Shown: positions 1 to 9,648, numbered from the stretch's first letter. The stretch: DNA of 64,000 bases from Roseovarius sp. A-2 (GCF_002072155.1 NZ_BDIY01000014.1:33174-97173), one strand, 5' to 3'. Translations and numbers: made by a program. Notes: generated from the letters alone by a model not told the origin.

Positions 1-366
1 ATGGCAATCGTTGAACCCTTTGAAATGGTCGATATCCGCGACGATCACCGCGCAGGGCTGGCCTTCGAGCGCGGCCACGGCCTCGTGAAAGCTGGCCCGC
101 GTACGCACGCCGGTCAGCAGATCGTGATGCAGCGCGTGTTCCAGCCGCGCGCTGAGATCATGCACGGCCCGCAGGCGTCGCGCGACGATCCAGCCGATCG
201 GTGCAGCGATCATAATTGCCATAACGGACCCCGGAAAAAGCGTCGGTGCCACAAGCTCGGGCGGGAGCATCAGGGGGCGCAGCGCTGTGCTGATCGCCAG
301 AACGATCAGTGCCATCGCCACGGTGAAGCGGATTTGATCTCCTCGCGTTTGGACCTGCCAAAGCAT
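1..366 (-). CDS. Diguanylate cyclase (GGDEF), 5' part only
   Basis: The minus frame is open from an ATG at 366 to the left edge, giving 122 residues with no stop, so only the N-terminus is present. Two hydrophobic helices occupy roughly residues 11-27 and 38-55. They are followed by a short linker and the start of a GGDEF domain, DLLTGVRTRASF and then IVADIDHFKGFND, which match the conserved DxLTGLxNR and D(I/L)DxFKxxND blocks. The catalytic GG(D/E)EF motif lies beyond the edge. It is therefore probably a membrane-anchored cyclic-di-GMP synthase, but activity cannot be judged. The purine-rich stretch GGAAAGGGG just upstream supports ATG 366; an in-frame GTG at 372 is possible. The gene is divergent from the hydrolase-OsmC gene across about 200 bp. 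Confidence 0.8.
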   Translation of the reverse strand, partial: MLWQVQTRGDQIRFTVAMALIVLAISTALRPLMLPPELVAPTLFPGSVMAIMIAAPIGWIVARRLRAVHDLSARLEHALHHDLLTGVRTRASFHEAVAALEGQPCAVIVADIDHFKGFNDCH

Positions 367-564
367 GGGCACCCCTTTCCTTCAACCCCGGTCCAGGATG
401 GCGCGCAACCGTTAATGCCCGGTGGCTGCTGCCCTGCGAAATGCGCAGGATTTGAAGAAATTGCGACAAACCCTCACCTTCGCGTGACGCCTTCCGGCGG
501 GGGGTAGCGATGCGTCGGGCGGTTGCCTAGTCTCAGGACAACGCGATTTGCAAGAGGACCTGCC

Positions 565-1776
565 ATGCCCACCGAACGCCTCACCTTCACCGGACATTCC
601 GGCGACGATCTCGTCGCGCGGCTCGATCTGCCGGAGGGGCCGCATCTCGCGACCGCACTTTTTGCGCATTGCTTTACCTGCTCCAAGGACATTCCCGCCG
701 CCCGGCGCATCGCCGCGCGACTGGCAGGTGCAGGCATCGCGGTGCTGCGCTTCGATTTCACCGGGCTGGGCCATTCAGGGGGCGAGTTCGAGAACACCTC
801 CTTTACCTCGAATGTGCGCGATCTGGAGTTGGCCGCCGAGGCGCTTTCCGCGCGCGATATGGCCCCGCGCCTGCTGATCGGGCATAGCCTGGGCGGTGCG
901 GCGGTGCTCGCGGCGGCGGGCAAGATCGACAGCGTGCGCGCCGTCGCCACCATCGGTGCCCCCTTCGATCCCAGCCATGTGACGCATAATTTCGACGGCG
1001 CGCTGGAGCAGATCGAGGCCGATGGCGTGGCCGAGGTCACGCTTGGCGGGCGACCCATCCGGATCGGCAAATCCTTTGTCGAGGATGTGCGCGCCGAGAA
1101 CCTCGGCGAGCGGATCGCGCATTTGCGCCGCGCGCTCCTCGTCATGCATGCCACGCGCGACGCGACCGTCGGGATCGAAAACGCCGCCGAGATCTTCAAG
1201 GCGGCCAAACACCCCAAAAGCTTTGTCACGCTCGACGATGCCGATCACCTGATCAGCAATCCCGAGGATGCCGAATATGCCGCGCAGGTGATCGCGGCCT
1301 GGGCCACGCGGTATCTCGACCTTTCGCCGCCGGCCCCCCCGCCTGGCGCGCCCGAAGGCGTGGTTCGCGTCTCCGAGGCCGATGCGGAGGGGTTTTTGCA
1401 GGATGTGAACGCGGGCCCCGGCCATCACATGCTGGCCGACGAGCCCTCGGCCTATGGCGGCACCGATCGCGGCATGTCGCCCTATGGCTTTCTCGCCGCA
1501 GGGCTGGGGGCCTGTACCTCGATGACCATCCGCATGTATGCCCGCCGCAAGGGCTGGCCGCTGGATCACGTCAGCGTCGATGTCTGCCACGACAAGGTGC
1601 ACGCGCAGGATGCCGACAGCCGCAGCGACGCCAAGGCCGACAAGTTCACCCGCGTGGTGCGGCTCGAGGGCGATCTGACTGCGGAGCAGCGCGACAAGCT
1701 GATGGAGATCGCCGACAAATGCCCGGTGCACCGCACATTGGAGCGGTCCTCGATCGTCGAGACGCGGGCAGGGTAG
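565..1776 (+). CDS. Bifunctional alpha/beta hydrolase - OsmC family protein
   Basis: A 403-residue fusion. Residues 1 to about 250 are an alpha/beta hydrolase with nucleophile Ser108 in GHSLGG, an acid candidate in TRDATVG and a His in DADHL. Residues from about 265 onward are an OsmC/Ohr-type domain with its two redox cysteines, Cys317 (GACTSM) and Cys386 (CPVH). OsmC/Ohr proteins reduce organic hydroperoxides; the hydrolase half probably acts on an ester or thioester, substrate unknown. This fusion is a recognised family in proteobacteria. I chose ATG 565 because AGAGGA sits just upstream and homology begins there; the frame stays open 14 codons further back but without support. The gene stands alone and ends 9 bp before the convergent engB. 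Confidence 0.88.
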   Translation: MPTERLTFTGHSGDDLVARLDLPEGPHLATALFAHCFTCSKDIPAARRIAARLAGAGIAVLRFDFTGLGHSGGEFENTSFTSNVRDLELAAEALSARDMAPRLLIGHSLGGAAVLAAAGKIDSVRAVATIGAPFDPSHVTHNFDGALEQIEADGVAEVTLGGRPIRIGKSFVEDVRAENLGERIAHLRRALLVMHATRDATVGIENAAEIFKAAKHPKSFVTLDDADHLISNPEDAEYAAQVIAAWATRYLDLSPPAPPPGAPEGVVRVSEADAEGFLQDVNAGPGHHMLADEPSAYGGTDRGMSPYGFLAAGLGACTSMTIRMYARRKGWPLDHVSVDVCHDKVHAQDADSRSDAKADKFTRVVRLEGDLTAEQRDKLMEIADKCPVHRTLERSSIVETRAG

Positions 1777-1785
1777 CGGGCAGGG

Positions 1786-2436
1786 CTATTCCAGCGTTGC
1801 GATCACGCTGCGCAGGGTCGCGATGCCAGAGCCTTTCTCACTCGATGTGAGAATCAGTTCGGGATAGGCCGCCGGATGCGGCGCCAGCTTGCCGCGGACC
1901 TGCTCCAGCACCTTTTCGCGGGCGCTCTCGCTGATCTTGTCGGTTTTGGTCAGCACGCATTGAAAGGTCACGGCAGAGCTGTCGAGCAGCGTCATGATCT
2001 CTTCGTCCACCGGCTTGATCCCGTGGCGGGCATCGACCAGTACGAAGGCGCGGCGCAGGGTCTGGCGGCCCGACAGATACTGCTTGAGCAGCGCCTGCCA
2101 TTTGCGCACCACATCGAGCGGCGCGTTGGCATAGCCATAGCCGGGCAGGTCGACCAGGTAGCGGCTGTCGCCCAAGGTGAAATAGTTGATCTCCTGCGTG
2201 CGCCCCGGCGTGTTCGAGGCCCGCGCCAGCGCTTTGCGTCCGGTCAGCGCATTGATGAGCGTCGACTTGCCCACGTTCGAGCGCCCGGCGAAGCAGACCT
2301 CCAGCCGGTCGGCGGGGGGCAGGCCTGACATCGCCACCACGCCCTTGAGAAAATCGACCGGCCCGGCGAAGAGCTTGCGGCCCTGCTCGGCGCTGGCCGG
2401 GTCGGGGGCCTCGGCTTCGGGAAAATGCATCTGCAT
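1786..2436 (-). CDS. engB: Ribosome biogenesis GTPase EngB (YihA/YsxC)
   Basis: A 216-residue TRAFAC GTPase needed for assembly of the large ribosomal subunit. The G motifs are clear: G1 GRSNVGKST, a switch region NTPGRTQEIN, G3 DLPGYGYA, G4 TKTDK and a G5-like SSEKGSG. Length is normal for the family. Translation most likely begins at ATG 2436, whose A is also the last base of the upstream MOSC gene's TGA stop (TGATG), so the two are translationally coupled. The longer open frame upstream only mirrors the MOSC gene. The order yidC - MOSC - engB on one strand is common in Rhodobacterales. Confidence 0.95.
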   Translation of the reverse strand: MQMHFPEAEAPDPASAEQGRKLFAGPVDFLKGVVAMSGLPPADRLEVCFAGRSNVGKSTLINALTGRKALARASNTPGRTQEINYFTLGDSRYLVDLPGYGYANAPLDVVRKWQALLKQYLSGRQTLRRAFVLVDARHGIKPVDEEIMTLLDSSAVTFQCVLTKTDKISESAREKVLEQVRGKLAPHPAAYPELILTSSEKGSGIATLRSVIATLE

Positions 2437-3179
2437 CACAGCACCTCTATCGGGGCGCCGACGGCGATGGCACCGGTCCGGGTGACCTCGGCATAGATGC
2501 CGAAATCCTGATGGTTCCAATTGGCGTTGAGCGCGCCCAACGTGTCGAGATCGCGCGCGCCGGTGGCCGGGTTGGCGGTGGTCGCCATGCAGCGCCGGAT
2601 CGGCTCGCGCACCTGCAATTCCGCGTCACCGATGCGCAGCGTCCGCCCCACTAGATCGAACTCTGCCCAGGGCGCCAGCCCATCGAGATGGATGTTGCAG
2701 CGCCAGCGCAGCGGCGACACCTCGGCCCCCATGCGCGCCGCCAGATCGGCGTTGGACGCAAGGTTGAGCAGGCTCACCGACGGGTAATCCGTATCCGTCA
2801 CCCCGCGCCCTTCGAGCCGGAAAAACCGCAGCGATTGCGCACGGTTGTCCGGCATCAGCGGCCGCACCCAATCGAGAAACGCCTGGTTGTCGCGGTCAGG
2901 ATCAAACGTCAGGTCGGGCCGGTCGGGATGGCTCAGCGTCACCAGACCCGCCGTCTCGTCCACTCGCGCGTTGATCGCCATCAGCGCCGGGGCCTTGGCC
3001 CCGATGGAGAAATTGGTGCACGGGGCCCATTCGCCTTCGGTCAGGCGCGCCAGTTCATGCGCCACGGCCCAAAGCCTGTCCCATGGCATGGCCTGCCCTG
3101 CGGCAAGGGTGACATCGGTCAGCGCCTCGCGCCCGTGCCCCTTGATAGGGTGCCGCCAGAGGGCGCTGACCCGTGTCAT
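2436..3179 (-). CDS. MOSC domain-containing protein
   Basis: A 247-residue protein with an N-terminal MOSC beta-barrel segment (start MTRVSALWRHPIKGHG) and the conserved C-terminal block around RRCMATTANPATGARD, which holds the family's key cysteine. MOSC proteins carry or transfer sulfur to molybdenum cofactor; which enzyme this one serves cannot be told. The start at 3179 shares one base with the yidC stop (TGATG), and its own stop overlaps engB in the same way, so yidC, this gene and engB form a coupled unit. An apparent 87-residue N-terminal extension of the open frame is antisense shadow of yidC and was discarded. Confidence 0.85.
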   Translation of the reverse strand: MTRVSALWRHPIKGHGREALTDVTLAAGQAMPWDRLWAVAHELARLTEGEWAPCTNFSIGAKAPALMAINARVDETAGLVTLSHPDRPDLTFDPDRDNQAFLDWVRPLMPDNRAQSLRFFRLEGRGVTDTDYPSVSLLNLASNADLAARMGAEVSPLRWRCNIHLDGLAPWAEFDLVGRTLRIGDAELQVREPIRRCMATTANPATGARDLDTLGALNANWNHQDFGIYAEVTRTGAIAVGAPIEVL

Positions 3180-5011
3180 CACTTCTTCTTGCCCGTATCC
3201 GGGGCCGCCTTGTCCCGCTTGAAGCCGGACATGATGTTGCCGAACACGTCCGGCTTGTAGCCCTGGCTGCGCATGATCAGGTATTGCTGCGTGAAGGTGA
3301 TCAAGTTGTTCGCGATCCAGTAGACCACAAGGCCGCTGGCAAAGCTGCCCAGCATGAACATGAAGACCCAGGGCATCCAGGCAAAGATCATCTTTTGCGT
3401 CGGATCGGTCGGCGACGGATTCAGCTTTTGCTGCAGCCACATCGACACGCCAAGGCAGAGCGGCAGGATACCGATGAAGATCAGAGCCGTGATCGAGCCC
3501 GGTTCCGGCGCGGCCCAGGGCAGGATGCCCCAGAGATTGTAGAGCGACGACGGGTCAGGCGCCGACAGGTCGTTGATCCAACCGATCCAGGATGCGTGCC
3601 GCAATTCCAGCGTGACGAAGATCACCTTGTAGAGCGAAAAGAAAATCGGGATCTGCAACAGGATCGGCAGACAGCCCGAGGCCGGGTTGACCTTTTCCTT
3701 CTTGTAGAGCGCCATCATCTCCTGCTGGAGCTTCTGACGGTCGTCGCCGGCGCTCTCCTTGATCTTCTCCATCTCCGGCTGAAGCTCTTTCATCTTCGCC
3801 ATCGAGACGTAGGATTTAAAGGCCAGCGGCAGCAGGATGACTTTGATCAGCAGGGTCAGGCCGATGATCGCCCAGCCCATGTTGCCGATAAGCGCGTTGA
3901 GCCAGTGCAGAACCGCAAAGATCGGCTTGGTCAGGAAAAAGAACCAGCCCCAGTCGATCGAGTCGAGAAAACCTTGGACGCCTTCCTCGTTTTCGTAGTT
4001 GCGGATGATGGCCCATTCCTTGGCCCCGGCAAACAGCCGGGTTTCGGCGACCGAGGTCTCGCCTGGGGCGAGGCTGCGCGTCGCCTGCACCGTCTCGGTC
4101 TGGAAAATGCCGCGCTGCGGGTCGTATTTGGTGACCGCCTTGAACGGGTTGCCTTGCTCGGGGATCAGCGCGGTCATCCAGTAGTGATCGGTGAACCCGA
4201 TCCAGCCATTCTCGGTGACCTGCGTGACCTCGGCAGGCGCGCCTTCGCGCGGGTTGAATTCGTATTCCTCGACATCGTCATAGTCGATTTCCGCGAGCGT
4301 GCCGTCGGCCATGCCGACGATGCCCTCGTGCAGGATGAAGAAATTCTTCAGATCATCCGGCCGCCCGTGCCGCGCGAGAATGCCGTAAGGCGCAAGGCTC
4401 ACCTCGCTCTCGCCGGTGTTCTCGACACTCTGACGCACCGAGAACATGAAGTCCTCATCGACGCTCAACTCGCGGCGAAAGATCAGGCCCGCGCCGTTGT
4501 CCCAGACCAGCGTGACGGGGTTATCGGGCGTCAGGGTCTCGCCGCTCTCGACCTGCCAGAGCGTGTTGGCTCCGGGTACATTGTCGATGGTCAGGCCCGC
4601 GCCGGGGGCCCAGCCATAGAGCGCATAATAAGGCGTTTCGCTGCCAACGGGCGACAGCAGGCGCACGATCTCGGAGGAGGGGTCGATGGTCTCATGATAG
4701 GTCTTGAGCAGCAACTCGTCGATCCGCCCGCCCTGTAGCGAGACCGTGCCGGTCAGGCTTGGCGTCTCGATGTCGAGCCGCGGGGCGTCGGGGGTTTCGG
4801 CGGTCTCGGTGCCGGTGGCTGCCGCACCTGCGGTGCTGGCCGGGGCATCCGCCGACGGTGTGGAAGGGGTCAGTTCTCCGTCGGTCGCGGTAATCGGCGC
4901 GTTGGGATCGGTCGGCGCGGTGTCCGGTGGCGGAAACATCACGAACCAGACAAGGATCACGAGAAAGCTGAGCGCCGTCGCGAGTATGAGGTTCTTGTTC
5001 TGATCATCCAT
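3179..5011 (-). CDS. yidC: Membrane protein insertase YidC
   Basis: A 610-residue inner-membrane insertase/chaperone of the Gram-negative type. An N-terminal anchor (residues about 8-26) is followed by an acidic, Pro/Ala/Thr-rich linker, a large periplasmic domain, and the conserved C-terminal 60-kDa IMP core starting near residue 365 (WGWFFFLTKPIFAVLHWLN) with five membrane segments and a basic tail. ATG 5011 gives the canonical MDDQNKN start. In many alphaproteobacteria yidC follows rpmH-rnpA; here the upstream gene is a small GGDEF-like membrane protein 138 bp away, so that linkage is broken. The downstream MOSC and engB genes are coupled to it. Confidence 0.97.
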   Translation of the reverse strand: MDDQNKNLILATALSFLVILVWFVMFPPPDTAPTDPNAPITATDGELTPSTPSADAPASTAGAAATGTETAETPDAPRLDIETPSLTGTVSLQGGRIDELLLKTYHETIDPSSEIVRLLSPVGSETPYYALYGWAPGAGLTIDNVPGANTLWQVESGETLTPDNPVTLVWDNGAGLIFRRELSVDEDFMFSVRQSVENTGESEVSLAPYGILARHGRPDDLKNFFILHEGIVGMADGTLAEIDYDDVEEYEFNPREGAPAEVTQVTENGWIGFTDHYWMTALIPEQGNPFKAVTKYDPQRGIFQTETVQATRSLAPGETSVAETRLFAGAKEWAIIRNYENEEGVQGFLDSIDWGWFFFLTKPIFAVLHWLNALIGNMGWAIIGLTLLIKVILLPLAFKSYVSMAKMKELQPEMEKIKESAGDDRQKLQQEMMALYKKEKVNPASGCLPILLQIPIFFSLYKVIFVTLELRHASWIGWINDLSAPDPSSLYNLWGILPWAAPEPGSITALIFIGILPLCLGVSMWLQQKLNPSPTDPTQKMIFAWMPWVFMFMLGSFASGLVVYWIANNLITFTQQYLIMRSQGYKPDVFGNIMSGFKRDKAAPDTGKKK

Positions 5012-5149
5012 ATCCGGGGGCCGTCCGTCTGTTATCTGTCCCGCGCGTTCAACAGAGTGCGGCCCCAAAGGTCAAGCGGATTCCGTTGTTTTGCAGGCGG
5101 GCGCGAGGATTCGCCGCCTCTGCGTGGCGGGGCCCGTTTCGCGGTCACG

Positions 5150-5782
5150 CTAGCGCCGCGAGGATGGACCGGGGTCATGGACAAGCAAGGTAGAGGGTCC
5201 GCGACGGGCCGCCTCTTCGAGCGTCACCGTGAGGCCGTCGAGCAGCGCGGTGCCGGACCGGGTGCGCCCTGCCGGGGCAAGGCAAAGGGCCAATGATGCG
5301 GTCGGATGAAGTGGGGAATCCTCGGTAAAAACCTGTTCTTTCACAATGGCTTGGAACCTGAGACCAAGGGTGGGAAGCGCCGATTCGCCGAGGCCGGGTA
5401 CCGGGGCGAGGAGGAGGGCGATCTGGCCCTCCGACAGATCGAAAATCCGGTCGTCGGGGCGGATCGACTGGCGCAGGCGTGTTAGGGTCAGCGGGGTGAT
5501 CTGCGCAGGCGTGATCCGCAGCAGGATGCAGGCGAAATCATGGCCTGAGTTCAGGGGCTTATCCAGTTCCCGGTCAAGCGCGCGGCGCAGGTCCGTGGCG
5601 GCATCGCCGGTGCGCCGTCGATCCTGCGAGAGCGGGATAAGACCAAGACAAACAAAGGGTAAGGCAAAGACCAGCGCCTGTGCCCCGAACCACGACAGGG
5701 CCAGCGCCACGGCCAGCAGAAAGACGAAGGCCGCAGGCAGATACGCCCGAATTATCCCAGATTTACCCAACAGGTGTGACAT
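5150..5782 (-). CDS. Membrane protein with degenerate GGDEF-like domain
   Basis: A 210-residue protein. Two hydrophobic helices (about residues 13-31 and 34-50) precede a cytoplasmic domain laid out like a GGDEF domain: a first strand (FACILLRITP), helix, then SIRPDDRIFDLSEGQIALLL, which aligns with the R-x-D-x-I-x-R-x-GGDEF-x-x-LL block. The GGDEF signature itself reads SEGQI, so guanylate cyclase activity is very unlikely; a receptor or structural role is more plausible. ATG 5782 has a GGGGAAAG ribosome site immediately upstream. It sits 37 bp downstream of ttcA on the same strand and upstream of yidC. The fold assignment comes from motif layout only. Confidence 0.6.
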   Translation of the reverse strand: MSHLLGKSGIIRAYLPAAFVFLLAVALALSWFGAQALVFALPFVCLGLIPLSQDRRRTGDAATDLRRALDRELDKPLNSGHDFACILLRITPAQITPLTLTRLRQSIRPDDRIFDLSEGQIALLLAPVPGLGESALPTLGLRFQAIVKEQVFTEDSPLHPTASLALCLAPAGRTRSGTALLDGLTVTLEEAARRGPSTLLVHDPGPSSRR

Positions 5783-5819
5783 CTTTCCCCTCGTTGGGGC
5801 GTAGCATGGCAGGCAAAGG

Positions 5820-6689
5820 TTAACGAAGCTTGGGCAAGCCTTCGGGATTTCCGTCGGATTTTAGCGGCTCTGTGCTCAGCCCCGCGAAATCAAACAGCTT
5901 GGGGTCGAGCAGATGCGAGGGCCGGGCGTTCATCAGCGCGCGAAACATCACCTGACGGCGGCCCGGCGAATTGGCCTCCCACCCGTCGAGGATCTGCTTC
6001 ACCTGCTGGCGTTGCAACCCGTCTTGGCTTCCGCACAGATCGCAGGGAATGATCGGGTAATTCATCGCCCGCGCGAACCGCTCGCAATCGGCCTCGGCGA
6101 CATGGGCGAGGGGGCGGTAGAGAAACAGATCGCCCTCCTCGTTCACCAGCTTGGGCGGCATCGTGGCCAGCCGCCCGCCGTGAAAGAGGTTCATGAAGAA
6201 CGTCTCAAGGATATCGTCGCGGTGATGGCCGAGCACGACCGCCGTACACCCCTCCTCGCGCGCGATGCGGTAGAGATTGCCCCGCCGCAAACGGGAGCAA
6301 AGCGCGCAATAGGTGCGCCCCTGCGGCACCTTGTCGACGACGATGGAATAGGTGTCCTGATACTCGATCCGGTGCGGCACGCCACGCTGTTGCAGGAATT
6401 CGGGCAGGACGGTGGCGGGAAATCCGGGCTGCCCCTGATCGAGATTGCAGGCCAGCAACTCCACCGGCAGGAGGCCGCGCCATTGCAACTCGTGCAGCAC
6501 GGCGAGCAGCGTGTAACTGTCCTTGCCGCCCGACAGACAGACCAGCCATTTGCCGCCCGGCTCAACCATGCCGTACTGCTCCACCGCCTCGCGCGTGTGC
6601 CGCACGATGCGCTTGCGCAGCTTCTTGAACTCGGTGCTGGCGGGGGCCCCGTGAAAGAGCGGATGGATATCGTCGGTCTCGTCAAGCAT
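5820..6689 (-). CDS. ttcA: tRNA 2-thiocytidine(32) synthetase TtcA
   Basis: A 289-residue PP-loop ATPase that makes 2-thiocytidine at position 32 of certain tRNAs. The PP-loop SGGKDS lies near residue 53. The iron-sulfur cysteines are present as CALC in the middle and the pair in PCDLCG further on, and the HHRDD(I)LET motif that positions substrate is intact. Length fits the family. The minus-strand order is ttcA, then the GGDEF-like gene, then yidC. Nothing is missing from the catalytic set. Confidence 0.95.
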   Translation of the reverse strand: MLDETDDIHPLFHGAPASTEFKKLRKRIVRHTREAVEQYGMVEPGGKWLVCLSGGKDSYTLLAVLHELQWRGLLPVELLACNLDQGQPGFPATVLPEFLQQRGVPHRIEYQDTYSIVVDKVPQGRTYCALCSRLRRGNLYRIAREEGCTAVVLGHHRDDILETFFMNLFHGGRLATMPPKLVNEEGDLFLYRPLAHVAEADCERFARAMNYPIIPCDLCGSQDGLQRQQVKQILDGWEANSPGRRQVMFRALMNARPSHLLDPKLFDFAGLSTEPLKSDGNPEGLPKLR

Positions 6690-6848
6690 GGGCTGGCTTT
6701 AGGGGGTTTGAGGGGGGCAGGCAAGGGTTTGGGGGGGGGATGGCAAGAGGGCGGTTGGGTTCGGCGCGCGGTGCAGACCTATACCTCCGGTGCAGAATAT
6801 CATGTTCGGATGAGAGGGACAGGAGTGATAAGTTTGGGTTAAGAAGTG

Positions 6849-7556
6849 ATGGGTAGGCAGGTAAGAAGAATGAAAAAACTGAATCTCAAAAGGGCTCAAA
6901 AAAGGGCTGACGCGCGAGAACAGGCGAAGGCTCCCAGAGGAAGAGCGGGTCAAATCAAGTGCCATATTTCTCGTGTCTGGCGTTACCCGAAGCTAATCTA
7001 TCCAGCTTTAGTAGTGGCTGCCGGAACTTTTGCATATGTTTTGGGGTTACCAAAACTGATTGGAGACTTTGGCGATTATTATCCGAAAGCCACCAAATAT
7101 GTGGAGGAGTTATTTTATTCTCCGTCGGAATGGTCAGGAATTTTCGACGCGTTTCCAGAAGGAAGAGTGGATATTAACGACTTGAGATTATCTAGCCCCG
7201 TGAAGGCTGCCTTAGAGCTGGAGGTGTATGATGGGAACAAACTTGATGGCCGAATTTGGTGGCAGGGCTCTTGCGATCTTGGCATGCCTCACAAAGGCAT
7301 TCTAATTAGTGGTGACATTGAGTTTGGCGGAAGTACAGCAAACGTTGAAGTCTTTGATTTCTCTCAGGGCCGCCGTGTTTCATTCTTCACGGGAAAATTA
7401 GAAAATCACGAGTCAATTATACAATTTTCTGAATTTCCCGCCGATACCGGCTTGAATGGAAGCAGAATCGCCAAGAACCCGTTGCCAAGCCAGCTTAAGG
7501 ACTGGGGTGAGCCTTACTGTGCATGGTTTTTAGACTTAATGAGGCAAACGCAATAA
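6849..7556 (+). CDS. Orphan single-pass membrane protein, AT-richer than neighbours
   Basis: About 235 residues, unrecognised. The N-terminus is strongly basic (KKLNLKRAQKRADAR), then a hydrophobic segment at about residues 50-67 (LIYPALVVAAGTFAYVLG), then a soluble C-terminal domain rich in beta-like stretches, including EGRVDINDLRLSSPVKA and HKGILISGDIEFGG. Codon use and base composition are plainly more AT-rich than the flanking genes, with TTA, AAA and ATT codons common, suggesting recent acquisition. The start is uncertain: GTG 6846, ATG 6849 and ATG 6870 are all in frame, and AGGTAAGAAGA before 6870 is also a fair ribosome site. It stands alone between ttcA and the TlpA-like gene. Confidence 0.65.
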   Translation: MGRQVRRMKKLNLKRAQKRADAREQAKAPRGRAGQIKCHISRVWRYPKLIYPALVVAAGTFAYVLGLPKLIGDFGDYYPKATKYVEELFYSPSEWSGIFDAFPEGRVDINDLRLSSPVKAALELEVYDGNKLDGRIWWQGSCDLGMPHKGILISGDIEFGGSTANVEVFDFSQGRRVSFFTGKLENHESIIQFSEFPADTGLNGSRIAKNPLPSQLKDWGEPYCAWFLDLMRQTQ

Positions 7557-7563
7557 TGAATGG

Positions 7564-7588
7564 AGCGTTCAAGCAACGCTTTCGTTTA
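7564..7588 (+). terminator. Probable intrinsic terminator of the orphan gene
   Basis: A 6-bp stem AGCGTT/AACGCT with a 5-nt loop begins 8 bp after the stop codon and is followed by the T-rich TTCGTTTATC. It is weak but well placed. Confidence 0.4.
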
Positions 7589-7665
7589 TCGGTTTAATAT
7601 ACTTGTCCCGGGGTCGGTTTGTTTGACCTTTCCACTGAGGCTGCCCTAAGCGCGGCGGTTGCCCC

Positions 7666-8232
7666 TCAACTCCCCCCACCCCCATCAATCAACGCCGCAA
7701 TAATCGCCTTGGCGCTCTCGCTGTCCCAATGGGCGTCGCCTTGCAGGCGGGCGATCTCATTTCCCTCCGGGTCGAGTATCACCGTGATGGGCAGGCCGAA
7801 GACGCCCATTTGACGCGCGAGCGCGCTTTTGGGGTCGCGGTGGAGGGGCAGGTTGTCGACGCCGATCTCGTCAAAGAACGCCTTCATCGCCGGGGGCGGG
7901 TTGCGGCCGGTGGCGATGGTGACGACGGCGAAGTCCTCGCCGCCCATCTGCGCCTGAAGGTTCGACAGCATCGGCATTTCCACCCGGCAGGGCGCGCACC
8001 ATGTGGCCCAGAAATTGAGCACGATATGCTTGCCCTGATAGTCGGCAAGCGTGGCGGTGGCACCGTCCTCGCGCTCGAATTCCACCTGCGGCGCGGGCTT
8101 GGGCGCGGAATGGAACATCAGTTTCTTCATGTCCCCCTCGCGCAGCGCGTTGAGCGCGGCTGTATCGGCCACTGCGGCGTTTGCACCGAGGGCGAGGGCC
8201 ATATAAAGGACGATCTGACGAATGGTTTTCAT
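7666..8232 (-). CDS. TlpA-family thiol:disulfide oxidoreductase
   Basis: A 188-residue thioredoxin-like protein with an N-terminal signal peptide (hydrophobic core about residues 5-20, ANAAVADT cleavage region), so periplasmic or membrane-tethered. The active site is WATWCAPC, followed by the AhpC/TSA-type strand order and the cis-Pro loop [10 protein letters not shown]. Members reduce disulfides in cytochrome c maturation or related pathways; no cytochrome gene is adjacent, so the partner is unknown. It is divergent from argH with only 24 bp between starts, an arrangement common in Rhodobacterales. It ends in a GGGGS tail. Confidence 0.9.
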   Translation of the reverse strand: MKTIRQIVLYMALALGANAAVADTAALNALREGDMKKLMFHSAPKPAPQVEFEREDGATATLADYQGKHIVLNFWATWCAPCRVEMPMLSNLQAQMGGEDFAVVTIATGRNPPPAMKAFFDEIGVDNLPLHRDPKSALARQMGVFGLPITVILDPEGNEIARLQGDAHWDSESAKAIIAALIDGGGGS

Positions 8233-8256
8233 AAATCCCTCCGAAGGGCAAAAGAC

Positions 8257-9648
8257 ATGACTGACACGACCTCGAACCAGATGTGGGGCGGCCGCTTTGC
8301 CGCCGGGCCGGATGCGATCATGGAGGCAATTAATGCCTCGATCTCATTCGACAAGCGGATGGCGGCGCAGGATATCGCCGGGTCGCGTGCCCATGCCGCC
8401 ATGCTGGCCGCCACGGGTATCGTCAGTGATAAGGATGCCGAGGCGATGAGGGAAGGGCTTCTCACGGTCTTGTCAGAAATTGAAGGCGGGGAGTTCGAGT
8501 TTTCGACGGCGCTGGAGGATATTCACATGAATGTCGAGGCACGGTTGAAGGCGTTGGTGGGGGAGCCCGCCGGGCGGCTGCATACCGGGCGGAGCCGCAA
8601 TGATCAGGTGGCGACGGATTTTCGGCTCTGGGTGCGGGATCAACTGGATGCCGCCGATGGGGCGCTGGTGGCGCTGATGCGCGCGTTGGTCGCACAGGCC
8701 GAGGCGGGGGCGGAGTGGGTGATGCCCGGCTTCACCCATCTGCAGACCGCACAGCCGGTCACATGGGGCCATCACATGATGGCCTATGTCGAGATGTTCG
8801 GGCGCGACCTGAGCCGGGTGCGCGATGCGCGCGCGCGGATGAACGAATGCCCCTTGGGCGCGGCTGCGCTGGCCGGAACCAGCTTTCCGATTGACCGCGA
8901 GATGACGGCGCGGGCGTTGGGGTTTGACCGGCCCTGCGCCAATTCCCTCGATGCGGTGAGCGATCGGGATTTCGCGCTGGAGTTCCTCGGCATGGCGAGC
9001 ATCTGCGCCATGCATCTCAGTCGCTTTGCCGAGGAACTGGTGATCTGGTCCTCGGCGCAGTTCCGGTTCGTGGCGCTGTCGGACCGGTTCTCGACCGGGT
9101 CGAGCATCATGCCGCAAAAGAAGAACCCCGACGCGGCGGAGCTGATCCGCGCCAAGGTGGGACGGATCTTCGGGGCCAATGTGGCGCTGATGATGGTGAT
9201 GAAGGGGCTGCCGCTGGCCTATTCCAAGGACATGCAGGAGGACAAGGAACAGGTATTCGATGCCGCCGACAACCTGATGCTGGCGCTGGCGGCTATGGAG
9301 GGGATGGTGCGCGATATGCAGGCACAAACCGACAATCTGGAGGCTGCCGCCGGGTCGGGCTTTTCCACCGCGACGGATCTGGCGGATTGGTTGGTGCGGG
9401 TTGCGGGCATGCCGTTTCGCGAGGCGCATCATGTGACCGGTGCACTGGTGGCCCGCGCCGAGGCCAAGGGCTGTGACCTGCCGGACCTGAGCCTTGACGA
9501 GATGAAGCAAGTGCATGGCGAAATCGACGCGTCGGTCTATGATGTGCTGGGTGTGCATAATTCGGTGGCGTCAAGGATGAGCTATGGCGGCACCGCCCCC
9601 GAACAAGTGCGCACGCAGGTGGCACGGTGGAAGGAGCGTCTGGCATGA
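8257..9648 (+). CDS. argH: Argininosuccinate lyase
   Basis: A 463-residue enzyme of the fumarase/aspartase superfamily that splits argininosuccinate into arginine and fumarate, the last step of arginine synthesis. The superfamily signature [12 protein letters not shown] lies near residue 285 and the HTGRSRNDQ block near residue 108. ATG 8257 gives the family's usual [14 protein letters not shown] start; the frame stays open about 175 codons further upstream only as a shadow of the TlpA gene. Its stop overlaps the start of a small lipoprotein gene (ATGATGA), so at least four genes here are translationally linked. Confidence 0.97.
   Translation: MTDTTSNQMWGGRFAAGPDAIMEAINASISFDKRMAAQDIAGSRAHAAMLAATGIVSDKDAEAMREGLLTVLSEIEGGEFEFSTALEDIHMNVEARLKALVGEPAGRLHTGRSRNDQVATDFRLWVRDQLDAADGALVALMRALVAQAEAGAEWVMPGFTHLQTAQPVTWGHHMMAYVEMFGRDLSRVRDARARMNECPLGAAALAGTSFPIDREMTARALGFDRPCANSLDAVSDRDFALEFLGMASICAMHLSRFAEELVIWSSAQFRFVALSDRFSTGSSIMPQKKNPDAAELIRAKVGRIFGANVALMMVMKGLPLAYSKDMQEDKEQVFDAADNLMLALAAMEGMVRDMQAQTDNLEAAAGSGFSTATDLADWLVRVAGMPFREAHHVTGALVARAEAKGCDLPDLSLDEMKQVHGEIDASVYDVLGVHNSVASRMSYGGTAPEQVRTQVARWKERLA

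Noticed and set aside
1..507. Plus-strand open frame of 168 residues at the left edge
   Set aside because: It is antisense to the GGDEF coding frame on the minus strand, which has recognisable motifs; the plus reading shows none.
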